Assembly (NCBI GenBank): GCA_947452455.1
Contig: CANGBX010000002.1
Span: 310,001 to 374,000 of the forward strand
DNA: 64,000 nt
Reading direction: 5' to 3'
Origin: Beijerinckiaceae bacterium
GTDB lineage: Bacteria > Pseudomonadota > Alphaproteobacteria > Rhizobiales > Beijerinckiaceae
The position numbers were made by a program, and so were the translations under genes. Position 1 is the first letter of the stretch. Each line of letters begins with the position of its first letter. The notes below the pieces were generated by a model. The model had not been told where the DNA came from and searched no databases. It saw only the letters and a program-made list of their open reading frames with translations. Shown here piece after piece: positions 40,078-48,843 of this stretch.

Positions 40078-41061
40078 TCAGCCCTTAGGACCAGCAATTG
40101 CCAGTGCCTTTTCGCGCACGCTGCCATCGATGAATTTGTCGAGATCAACAGGTGATGTCAGCGTTTCGGTTTTGACGAAAAGATCCTTCATCCAGTTCAG
40201 CTTTTTGCGATCAATGCTCATTTCGGTATCAACGGCATTGAGCTTGACCACTTCATCAAAGACGAATTCTGCACGCGGATCATCATCCTTGGCACTTGTC
40301 ATTTCGCGGGTGAGTTTGACCACCGCGTCGCGGTTCTTCAATGCAAAGCGATACGCTTGAATCGAGGACGCCAAAAATTTAGCGGCTTCTTCAGGTCGTG
40401 ACGATATCGATTTTGAGCTCATATAAGTGCAGAATCGAATGTAATCTGGCGTCACGTCATGTGCATGGACTAGCAATTTAAGGCCCATCTTATCGGTGAT
40501 GGGTGTGAATTCGCTTGATGATGCGGCAGCCTGAATCACGCCAGCCATAACAGCGCGGAAGCGGTCTGTGTCTGAGCCCATCTGTGCATATTGTACGTCT
40601 TTGCTATCAACATTGTTCTTCTCAAGAACAGCGCGAGCGAACAAATCCGGCAAAGCACCCGGAGACGAAATGCCGAATGTCTTGCCCTTTAATTCAGCTA
40701 CGGATTTTACATCTGCCTTGGTGAAGATGGCATAGGTGAGGCCCGGCCAATAGCAGCCAACAAGGCGCACATCGGCTCCCTTGGAGAAAGCGACCATCGG
40801 AGCGCCGGGACTTCCTTCATATGAATCAATTTCACCAGCAATCAATGCCTTGAGTGCAATTGCATCACCTTTGAATTGCATGGATTCAATTTTGATGCCG
40901 TTTTTCTCGGCAAATCCGCCTTTTTCAGCCATGAAAACAAAACCGGCATCGCTCTTGGCTTCGACCATGCCGTGTTTCCAGACTTTCTGTGCCTGCGCTT
41001 CACCCGTGAGGGCGCTCATGCTTGCCAGTGTGAAAGCCAATGCGGAAAGATTCTTGATCAT
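40078..41061 (-). CDS. Second ABC transporter substrate-binding protein (NMT1-like, with signal peptide)
   Basis: MIKNLSALAFTLASMSALTGEAQAQKVWKHGMVEAKSDAGFVFMAEKGGFAEKNGIKIESMQFKGD. Confidence 0.82.
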   Translation of the reverse strand: MIKNLSALAFTLASMSALTGEAQAQKVWKHGMVEAKSDAGFVFMAEKGGFAEKNGIKIESMQFKGDAIALKALIAGEIDSYEGSPGAPMVAFSKGADVRLVGCYWPGLTYAIFTKADVKSVAELKGKTFGISSPGALPDLFARAVLEKNNVDSKDVQYAQMGSDTDRFRAVMAGVIQAAASSSEFTPITDKMGLKLLVHAHDVTPDYIRFCTYMSSKSISSRPEEAAKFLASSIQAYRFALKNRDAVVKLTREMTSAKDDDPRAEFVFDEVVKLNAVDTEMSIDRKKLNWMKDLFVKTETLTSPVDLDKFIDGSVREKALAIAGPKG

Positions 41062-41100
41062 TTGCGCCTCCATTTACTCATCGGCAGAGCCGAAGTGTGA

Positions 41101-41262
41101 TTATTTCCAAGCAATGATGTTTGGCTCATCAACAACGAGCACAAGATTTCTGCACCACAATTCCAGTTTATGCTGGTTCAGATCAGGATAGTCATGCGAC
41201 GCCGCGACAGTGTCGAAGTAGCTTTTCAGAGATGCCGGAATTTCTTTTTTGTCGTGGCTCAT
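41101..41262 (-). CDS. Small 53-aa ORF within the catabolic operon, absent from the supplied track
   Basis: MSHDKKEIPASLKSYFDTVAASHDYPDLNQHKLELWCRNLVLVVDEPNIIAWK*, filling the gap between an amidase and a binding-protein gene on the same strand. Confidence 0.55.
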   Translation of the reverse strand: MSHDKKEIPASLKSYFDTVAASHDYPDLNQHKLELWCRNLVLVVDEPNIIAWK

Positions 41263-41271
41263 GTCTTTGTC

Positions 41272-42624
41272 TCAAGCGATTTCAATGGTGCCAATGGCGG
41301 GTTCTATAGCCGCAGCATGGGCGAAAAGTGCTGCATCCTCGTCGAGGAATCCGAGCATTTGAATCCCTATTGGTAGTCCGCGCAGGCTTATCAATGGCAT
41401 GGTCAAAGTGGGGACGCCCAGCAACGAGCCTTGCACTGCGAAAATGGGATTGCCTGTGGATTGAAGGCCAACAGGCGCTACATCGGGAGCGCTTAAAGTC
41501 ATGCAGCTTTCAACCTTATTGGAAAGACTTGCATAGGCTGCACGTATTTCTTCGCGGCGAAGAATATCATGTCGATAATCATCAACACTCATGGCCTCTG
41601 CTTCATGCAGACGTTCAACCATGCCTTCAGACAATTTACTCTTGTCTTTATCGACATAAGTATTCAGCGGCCAGCGGGATTCCCATGCATTGATGCGGCG
41701 CGTCAAGACGAGTGATTCATGTAAAAGCTTTTCGACACGCGCCACATCGGTATCTTCATCTGCACTGATAATGGAAACGCCGGATTCTGACATACGAGAG
41801 ATTGCTGTATCGAGTGCCTCACGTGCTTCGGGCACGGCATTTTCCCAGCCCGGTGTTTTAAGAAAGGCCAATGTCGTCGGCATATCAGCATCTGGTGGCA
41901 TGGGCGGACCGATGATGCCTGCATGACCGGGATCGCCACCCGTACGCTGCACGATTTCTATCGCAACTTGCCAGCAATCTGCCAATGAGGCGGCAATCAC
42001 ACCCTGCACGGATTGGCTCATATAATCATGGCTTCCGCCACGGTTGATACCACCCAGTGACGGCTTGTAGCCATAAGCACCGCAATAGCTGGCTGGACGG
42101 AGAATCGAACCGACGACCTGCGTTCCAAGACCTGCACTGAACATGCCGCAGCCAACACCTGCTGCAGATCCGCTTGATGAGCCACCCGGTGTGCGTGCGT
42201 AATCATAAGGGTTGCAGGTGGGGCCCGGTCGTGTCGCTGCAAATTCAGTCGTGACAGTCTTGCCCAGAATAATGGCGCCAGCTTCACGTAATGCATGGAC
42301 GGAAGCTGAATCATATCCGGGTGCCCATCCTTCATAAAGCTCAGAGCCCATTTGGGTTGGCATGTCGGCTGTTTCAATCACATCTTTGATGCCGATGGGC
42401 ATGCCATCAATGTAGGAAAGGGGTGTGCCTTTATGCCAACGTTTAGTGCTGGCATCCGCTGCTTTGCGCGCAGCATCAAGCCGCATGGCTGTAAAGGCTT
42501 TGACGTACGGCTCACGCGCTTCAATCTCAGCAATGCAACGCTCTAGAAAATCCCGCGGTGTGTCTGTGCCATTGGCAAAATTGCTAAGGGCCTGCGCGTA
42601 GGAACGGAGTAGGGGGTTCGCCAT
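41272..42624 (-). CDS. Amidase-signature family enzyme
   Basis: GMPIGIKDVIETADMPTQMGSELYEGW, ARTPGGSSSGSAAGVGCGMFSAGLGTQVVGSILRPASYCGAYGYKPS. Confidence 0.92.
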   Translation of the reverse strand: MANPLLRSYAQALSNFANGTDTPRDFLERCIAEIEAREPYVKAFTAMRLDAARKAADASTKRWHKGTPLSYIDGMPIGIKDVIETADMPTQMGSELYEGWAPGYDSASVHALREAGAIILGKTVTTEFAATRPGPTCNPYDYARTPGGSSSGSAAGVGCGMFSAGLGTQVVGSILRPASYCGAYGYKPSLGGINRGGSHDYMSQSVQGVIAASLADCWQVAIEIVQRTGGDPGHAGIIGPPMPPDADMPTTLAFLKTPGWENAVPEAREALDTAISRMSESGVSIISADEDTDVARVEKLLHESLVLTRRINAWESRWPLNTYVDKDKSKLSEGMVERLHEAEAMSVDDYRHDILRREEIRAAYASLSNKVESCMTLSAPDVAPVGLQSTGNPIFAVQGSLLGVPTLTMPLISLRGLPIGIQMLGFLDEDAALFAHAAAIEPAIGTIEIA

Positions 42625-43853
42625 TAGGCTGCTGCCTCTTCCAAGGTGATGGAAGCCGCGCGCTCTTGCAATGCAATCATTGATGTCCGCAAGAGATAGG
42701 CGCGCGCCTTGACGGGATCAGCGGCGGTCGCTGCGAGATCATCGAGAACTTTCTTGCGTTCTTCCGGTTCGCGCGTCTCAAGCTGCTTCTTATTGGCAAT
42801 GCTTTGCGCTTGCACATATTCAATCGAAACTGTGCGGCGTTGTAGCGAATAAAGGTCCATCAGACGATCCGACGCACCATTCAAAACTTGAACAAGTTTT
42901 TCGGCTAGATTGGCGGCATCTTGCAAACCACCATTGAGACCCATGCCACCGATAGAATTATTCACATGTGCTGAATCGCCAGCCAGTAAGATGCGCCCTT
43001 TGCGGAATGTGGCAGCCACACGCTGATGCACCGTGTAGAGATTACGATGCACGATGTCATAAGGTTTCGGGTTCGGGAAAAATTTCTGGAACCGTGCGTG
43101 TACCTCTTCATCTGTCAGAAGGCTTTCTTCGGTCACATTGGCATCAGCAGGGAAAACCAGGCGCCAGAGGCCGGGTGGTCCATCAGCAGCGACCTTGAAG
43201 CAATTGCACCATTCATCGGGGTCAGCAAAATAAGACCGCGGGCAATAGCCAAGTTCTTTGTTGAAGTCGAAGGTTGTGGTGAGAACGAGAAAACGTTCCG
43301 CCCAAGTAAAACCTTCAAAAGGAATATCAGCGCCTTTGCGTATGGTCGAGCGACCACCGTCAGCTCCGATCAACCATGCGCCATCAAAAGACTTTAAACC
43401 ATTCTTGGTTTCAACTTGTGCTTTAACGCGGTCGGCCGATTGCTCAATCGATGCTACTTTATGGCCAAAGAGAACCTCGACATTTGGCATTATGACCAAA
43501 CGGTCGAGCAAAATTTTCGCAGTCTTAAATTGCTCGCATTGAATGACATAAGGATATTTCGTGTCATTCTTGAGAATATCGAGGTCAAAGGTCGCAACCA
43601 GATTACCCGTCGGGCGATCCCAGAATTGGAAGATCGGTGCAGTCAAACCCACGCGCGCCATATCTTCGACAAGACCGGCTTCTCCCAAAACTTCGAGTGT
43701 TGCCGGATGGGTAGTTGCTGCGCGCGGATCGGCTTGCAATTCATCATTCACGTCAAAAACCGTGACAGGGATTCCCTGACGTCCGAGCAGCAAGGCGCAA
43801 AAGAGGCCCACAGGACCACCACCAGCGACGAGAACTCTTTTGTCAGACGTCAT
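42624..43853 (-). CDS. FAD-dependent aromatic monooxygenase (PheA/MhpA-like)
   Basis: VLVAGGGPVGLFCALLLGRQGIPVTVFD, GADGGRSTIRKGADIPFEG, GRILLAGDSAHVNNSIGGMGLNGGLQDAANLAEKL. Confidence 0.9.
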   Translation of the reverse strand: MTSDKRVLVAGGGPVGLFCALLLGRQGIPVTVFDVNDELQADPRAATTHPATLEVLGEAGLVEDMARVGLTAPIFQFWDRPTGNLVATFDLDILKNDTKYPYVIQCEQFKTAKILLDRLVIMPNVEVLFGHKVASIEQSADRVKAQVETKNGLKSFDGAWLIGADGGRSTIRKGADIPFEGFTWAERFLVLTTTFDFNKELGYCPRSYFADPDEWCNCFKVAADGPPGLWRLVFPADANVTEESLLTDEEVHARFQKFFPNPKPYDIVHRNLYTVHQRVAATFRKGRILLAGDSAHVNNSIGGMGLNGGLQDAANLAEKLVQVLNGASDRLMDLYSLQRRTVSIEYVQAQSIANKKQLETREPEERKKVLDDLAATAADPVKARAYLLRTSMIALQERAASITLEEAAA

Positions 43854-43871
43854 CTTATCCTCTTATGCGGC

Positions 43872-44570
43872 TTAAATGCTGCGTGTCAGATTGTTACGGA
43901 ATTCTTCGATATGGCTACGCATGGCTTGTTCTGCGCCATTTGGATCATGATCGCGGATTGCGGCTAAAATGTCTTCATGCTGCTCATGCACATGAGCGTG
44001 ATGTCCGGGCTTGTTGAGTGACATGAACCAGAAGCGCAGAGAACGGTCGTGAAGTTTTGACAGCGTATCGGCGAGGACATGGTTTTTTGACGCAAGTGCC
44101 AATACATTGTGAAATTCGCGATCAAGCAACATGAGTTGCTCACTATTGCGCGCCTCGATCCATTGAGATGCACGCGCCAAAATATCGCTCAGATGATTGA
44201 TCTCATCCTGTTCGGCGCGCTCGGCGGCTAAACGAATGCCATAAATTTCGTTGATCAGCCGCACGTCGACAATGTGCATGATTTCGTCGAGACTGACAGG
44301 TTTTACAATCACACCTTTGCGCGGCATGACTTCCACCATACCTTCCAGCATCAAGCGGTCGATGGCTTGGTGAACAGGTGTACGGCCAATGCCCAGAGAG
44401 GCGGAGACAAAAGCCTCGTTCAAATATTCACCCGGACGAAACGCACAGGTGATAATGCGGTGTTTGATGGCTTCATAAGCGGCATCACGCAAAGATTGCG
44501 CACCCTTGCCCTCGCGCCTGCGCGGATCGCTCACTGGCTGTCCATCTGCAGGAACGCGTTGCTCGTTCAT
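43872..44570 (-). CDS. GntR family (FCD-type) transcriptional regulator
   Basis: N-terminal wHTH (YEAIKHRIITCAFRPGEYLNEAFVSASLGIGRTPVHQAIDRLMLEGMVEVMPRKGVIV) and helical C-terminal domain. Confidence 0.9.
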   Translation of the reverse strand: MNEQRVPADGQPVSDPRRREGKGAQSLRDAAYEAIKHRIITCAFRPGEYLNEAFVSASLGIGRTPVHQAIDRLMLEGMVEVMPRKGVIVKPVSLDEIMHIVDVRLINEIYGIRLAAERAEQDEINHLSDILARASQWIEARNSEQLMLLDREFHNVLALASKNHVLADTLSKLHDRSLRFWFMSLNKPGHHAHVHEQHEDILAAIRDHDPNGAEQAMRSHIEEFRNNLTRSI

Positions 44571-45244
44571 CCAAGCACCGGAAGTTTTGTGAGCCGGTAT
44601 CCATGCCGGATGGTCCGGTTCAAAACGGGGTCGTGTATTTCATATTCGAAGACATCGGCCGGACGAATGCCGCCTTTCGCCGCAAATGTGCCGCAAAACA
44701 TCAGCGCGTGATCGTCGAGTGAAGGCTTTCCTTCATAGCCTTTGATCAATGCCAGCGGGTCCAGCATGGCGGTCACTGATCCTTCTTGATAGAGGACCCG
44801 CGCGCCATTCTCTTCGATATAGGAGCGCATGACGAGTTGGTCCCAGTGCGGGGCGACATCAGCATAGGCCCAAAATTCAGTAGCTATCGGCTTTTCACAC
44901 ATTTGTTTGGAGACGGTGACATTATAGGTCTCGGCCTTGCGGTCCGTATGGTCCGAACCAACACCGACCCAAAGTTCCCCATCAAATTGAGCGAGTACGA
45001 ATTCCACTTCGCCAGAGGAATCCCCACCGACTGTCTCAATGTTCTGGTCAGTCGTGATGCGGCTGGCGCTCACCCGATAATAGACGGGGGTCGAGGCAGG
45101 CCGTGGGACACCGAGCTCTTCAAGCTCTTTAATATGCTTCTCAAGGGCAGCCTTGTCGCGACCTGTCCAGCCGGCAACGATGGCTTTCTTGATGGAAAGC
45201 TCTTTATTTTCAGTAATTTGGCCCTTGTGAACCGATACCAGCAT
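44567..45244 (-). CDS. DUF2848-like (FAH-fold-like) protein
   Basis: VGVGSDHTDRKAETYNVTVSKQMCEKPIATEFWAYADVAPHWDQLVMRSYIEENG; first gene of the operon. Confidence 0.68.
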   Translation of the reverse strand: MLVSVHKGQITENKELSIKKAIVAGWTGRDKAALEKHIKELEELGVPRPASTPVYYRVSASRITTDQNIETVGGDSSGEVEFVLAQFDGELWVGVGSDHTDRKAETYNVTVSKQMCEKPIATEFWAYADVAPHWDQLVMRSYIEENGARVLYQEGSVTAMLDPLALIKGYEGKPSLDDHALMFCGTFAAKGGIRPADVFEYEIHDPVLNRTIRHGYRLTKLPVLG

Positions 45245-45263
45245 GTGATCTGCCTGTGGCGAA

Positions 45264-45281
45264 ACTGTGAAATATCACAGT
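45264..45281. promoter_or_regulatory. Palindrome, candidate operator for the downstream GntR-containing operon
   Basis: ACTGTGA-AATA-TCACAGT, about 20 nt upstream of the operon's first start codon. Confidence 0.6.
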
Positions 45282-45339
45282 AATCAGCCAAACAGAGCTG
45301 TCAACGGGTCAGATTCAAAATGTGTGTATCGTTGGCTAT

Positions 45340-46116
45340 TCAGGCCAATTCAATGCGAATAGGCACGTGATCGGACGGTTTTTCTCGCGCGCGCATATCT
45401 TTGTCGATTTCGACCGATTTCAAACGGTCGGCGGCTTGAGGCGACAGCAAAAGGTGGTCGATGCGAATGCCATTGTTTCTCTGCCAAGCACCCGCTTGAT
45501 AATCCCAGAAAGTGTAGAGGCCGGCGTCATCGCGAACGGCGCGCAAAGCGTCTGTAAGACCAAGGTTCAGCAAAATGCGGAATTTCTCACGCGTTTGTGG
45601 GAGGAACAAAGCATCATTGGCCCACGCCGCCGGATCATGACAATCGCTCGGTGAGGGGATGACATTATAATCACCTGCCAAGACCAGCGGCTCTTCGAGA
45701 CGCATAAGCTCGCGCGTATGCGCAATCAAACGATCCATCCATGCCAATTTATAGGTGTATTTTTCTGTACCGACCGGATTGCCATTCGGAAGATAGATGG
45801 AAGCAACGCGTATGACGCCATTTCCGTCAGGCACTGTCGCTTCAATATAGCGCGCTTGCGTATCATTTTCATCGCCGGGCAGTCCTGTGCGCACCTCTAT
45901 GGGACGCTTTGACAGAATGGCCACGCCATTGAATGTTTTTTGTCCGTGCACAGCGACATTGTAACCAGCCGATTCCACTTCGGGGCGTGGAAAGGCCTCA
46001 TCCATGCATTTCAATTCTTGCAGGCATAAAACGTCAGGCTCTACCTCTTTGAGATAAGAGAGAAGATGCTCCAGGCGCTGGCGTACTGAATTGACGTTCC
46101 AGGTTGCAATCTTCAT
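45340..46116 (-). CDS. xthA: Exodeoxyribonuclease III
   Basis: MKIATWNVNSVRQRLEHLLSYLKEVEPDVLCLQELK, AGDYNVIPSPSDC, SDHVPI. Confidence 0.93.
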   Translation of the reverse strand: MKIATWNVNSVRQRLEHLLSYLKEVEPDVLCLQELKCMDEAFPRPEVESAGYNVAVHGQKTFNGVAILSKRPIEVRTGLPGDENDTQARYIEATVPDGNGVIRVASIYLPNGNPVGTEKYTYKLAWMDRLIAHTRELMRLEEPLVLAGDYNVIPSPSDCHDPAAWANDALFLPQTREKFRILLNLGLTDALRAVRDDAGLYTFWDYQAGAWQRNNGIRIDHLLLSPQAADRLKSVEIDKDMRAREKPSDHVPIRIELA

Positions 46117-46133
46117 AGCAAACTTACCTCTCG

Positions 46134-47054
46134 TCACATCCAACGGCCAAGTGACCACATCCATTCGCTCGGGCGCTCACGAATATTATTTTCCAGTGCT
46201 GCCTGAATACGGGTCGTTGTCTCAAGAATATCGGCATCGCGATTTCCACTGCGGGCGACTTCGATTTCAGTGACCTTGATTTTAAATCGAACCCCGTGTT
46301 CACGCATCACATGCGCAATGAAGATAGGCTTGTTCAATGACACAGCCATCATGGCGGGGAATGGATTGGAGGGTGCCGGGTGCCCGAAAAAAGGCACTTT
46401 GACTCCACGATGCTCGCGCAAATCGGCCATCACCGAAAGAGCACCGCCCGCTTTGACATATTTTGTCGCCGCAAGTGCGGTGCTGTGTTGCTTTTGAAAG
46501 AGACCATCTGGATAGAGAATCGCTCGTTGCTGACGCACCATCGCATCGACTAAAGGATTTTTGAGACGCCGATAAATGCCGGCCGTTCTGATCCCCATTT
46601 TGGTCAGTGGAACGACGGCAATTTCCCAATTCCCTTGATGGGCTGTGCAGGCAATGAAACCATGACATTGAGCCAATCTGGCTTGTACAGCTGTGTGGTC
46701 TTCAACGACTACGCGGTCTGATTTGAGAATCTCTTCGAGGCGGAAACTTTCAGCCAAAACTCTCCCCATCGTCTCCCAGCTTTGTTGAGCGATTGCGGCA
46801 TGCTCAGCCGCAGACATGTGCGGATAGGCGAGATTGAGTTGGTTCAGGACCCGCTGATGCCGCTTGGATAGCGGCGCAAACCATCGAAAAAGAGCCCCCG
46901 TCATTGAGGAAGCTGCCTCAATGGGCAGGAAGCGTATCAGGCCCCCAAAAAGGCGATACAGCACAAATTCAAGGCGATAGCGCAATTTCAGGACCGGTTC
47001 TTCACTTTGGCGGCCGCTCAACCGCAGGGCTAGCCTTTTTTGGGGGGACACCAA
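46134..47054 (-). CDS. Lipid A acyltransferase (LpxL/HtrB family); start uncertain
   Basis: HQGNWEIAVVPLTKMGIRTAGIYRRLKNPLVDAMVRQQR; C-terminal SEWMWSLGRW. Confidence 0.87.
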   Translation of the reverse strand: MVSPQKRLALRLSGRQSEEPVLKLRYRLEFVLYRLFGGLIRFLPIEAASSMTGALFRWFAPLSKRHQRVLNQLNLAYPHMSAAEHAAIAQQSWETMGRVLAESFRLEEILKSDRVVVEDHTAVQARLAQCHGFIACTAHQGNWEIAVVPLTKMGIRTAGIYRRLKNPLVDAMVRQQRAILYPDGLFQKQHSTALAATKYVKAGGALSVMADLREHRGVKVPFFGHPAPSNPFPAMMAVSLNKPIFIAHVMREHGVRFKIKVTEIEVARSGNRDADILETTTRIQAALENNIRERPSEWMWSLGRWM

Positions 47055-47272
47055 TGAATGTCAAGTCGAGTGGCGTTTTAAGAGGAGATCTTCCTCGCTG
47101 GACAACCTTTAAGTGGCGTCTTTCCCACCCATCTCATGATTGCAGTGCAGCAGCGGTACCCCTTGCGAAAGTCGACCCTTCCAACAACCCAAACTTTGTT
47201 ATGGTCATGGTTCAGCTCGGCCCCGAACATCGGGTCTCTGAGGGTAAAAAGAAACCATTTGGAGGAAAGCCT

Positions 47273-48292
47273 ATGTCACTGACGCGTCGCCATGTGCTTG
47301 CTGGATCCATTGCTGCTCCTGCTTTGTTGAAATTTTCCTCGGCTCAAGCAGCTACGACTTTAAAAATCTCACATCAATTCCCAGGCTCAAATGGCAAGGA
47401 TGGGGATTTCCGAGATATTCTCTGCCATCGTTTTGCTCAAGAATTGGCTGCGAAAAGTTCAGGAGAAATGGCCGCTCAAGTTTATGCCGGCTCTTCACTG
47501 ATGAAAGTCAATTCGCAAGTGTCATCTCTGCGCAAAGGCGCACTCGATATGTCGCTTGTGCCGATTTCCTACGCAGGCGGCGAAATGCCGGAAGTGAACA
47601 TTGGTCTCATGCCCGCTCTCGTGAGTTCCTACAAGCAAGGCCTGGCGTGGAAACAGGCAGCTGTTGGCAGGGAATTTTCCAAATTCCTCAACGATAAAGG
47701 CATCGTGATCGTCACTTGGATTTGGCAAGCTGGTGGTGTTGCAAGTCGAGCCGCACCGATCATTAATCCGGAAGATGCCAAGGGCATGAAAATCCGGGGT
47801 GGATCGCGCGAAATGGATTTGATGTTGCAAGCCGCCGGCGCAGCCGTCTTATCACTACCCTCCAATGAGCTTTATGCTGCCATGCAGACTGGCGCTTGTG
47901 ATGCGGGGCTCACATCATCGACCAGCCTTATTTCGTTCAAGCTCGAAGAGATCGCCAAACATCTCACAACGGGTCGCGGAAAATCCTATTGGTATATGCT
48001 AGAACCTCTGATCATCTCGAAATCTATTTTTGATGCTTTGCCTAAAAAGCAGCAAGATTTGATTATGGAAGTCGGTGAGGGGCTCGAAGCCTATGGTCGT
48101 GATGCGGCTATGGCGGATGATGAAGCGGTAGCCAAGATTTACGAAAAGGCTGGCGCGAAGATCCACGATCTTGATGAAAACATTGTCGAAAAATGGCGCA
48201 AGATCGCACGCGAAACCGCTTGGAAGGATTACGCGGGAAAGAATGCGGGCAGCGCAAAATTGCTTCAGCTTGCTGAGTCCGTACCTGCATGA
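47273..48292 (+). CDS. TRAP transporter substrate-binding protein DctP-like
   Basis: Start MSLTRRHVLAGSIAAPALLKFSSAQAA (Tat-like signal), after GGAGG; GMKIRGGSREMDLMLQAAGAAVLSLPSNELYAAMQTGACDAG. Confidence 0.9.
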   Translation: MSLTRRHVLAGSIAAPALLKFSSAQAATTLKISHQFPGSNGKDGDFRDILCHRFAQELAAKSSGEMAAQVYAGSSLMKVNSQVSSLRKGALDMSLVPISYAGGEMPEVNIGLMPALVSSYKQGLAWKQAAVGREFSKFLNDKGIVIVTWIWQAGGVASRAAPIINPEDAKGMKIRGGSREMDLMLQAAGAAVLSLPSNELYAAMQTGACDAGLTSSTSLISFKLEEIAKHLTTGRGKSYWYMLEPLIISKSIFDALPKKQQDLIMEVGEGLEAYGRDAAMADDEAVAKIYEKAGAKIHDLDENIVEKWRKIARETAWKDYAGKNAGSAKLLQLAESVPA

Positions 48293-48843
48293 GCGCGCAT
48301 GGTTTTGAATTACCAAGTTCAACAACGCCTGCTGATGAAATCGGTGGCCCACTTGGGGCCGCCGAAAGTATCTTGGCTCTCATCAACAAAATGATCATGA
48401 TTCTGGCGTCGATTGCATTGATCGCTGCCAGTCTGATCCTCAGCTACAGTGTAGTTGTCCGCTATTATTTCAAAGCACCTACCTATTGGCAGGATGAGGC
48501 TTCTGTTTTTCTTCTTGTTGGCGCGACTTTCCTGACAGCTGCCCACGTTCAATCGAAGCGTGGGCATGTTGGCATTGATGCACTTGTAGGTTTTCTTTCA
48601 CCAATGGCCAATCGGTTGCGCCTTCTTCTGGTTGATGGTGCAAGCTTGGCCTTTTGTATTTTTTTCTCTTGGAAATCATGGACATTGTTTCATGAAGCTT
48701 TTGAGGATGGACAGGTAACATCTTCAACTTGGGCGCCACCACTCTGGATTCCTTATTCTGTGATGGCTGCAGGCATGACGCTTCTCTGCATTCAAATAGC
48801 CCTGCAGATAGCAGTCAGCATTAAAAAGGGACGGCGCTCGTGA
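48289..48843 (+). CDS. TRAP transporter small permease DctQ-like
   Basis: Four TM segments, YWQDEASVFLLVGATFLTAAHVQSKRGHVGIDALV. Confidence 0.9.
   Translation: MSAHGFELPSSTTPADEIGGPLGAAESILALINKMIMILASIALIAASLILSYSVVVRYYFKAPTYWQDEASVFLLVGATFLTAAHVQSKRGHVGIDALVGFLSPMANRLRLLLVDGASLAFCIFFSWKSWTLFHEAFEDGQVTSSTWAPPLWIPYSVMAAGMTLLCIQIALQIAVSIKKGRRS

Noticed and set aside
46904-47272. N-terminal extension of the TRAP binding-protein ORF
   Set aside because: A GGAGG-preceded ATG at 47273 begins a Tat-like signal peptide; the extension overlaps the lipid A acyltransferase gene.
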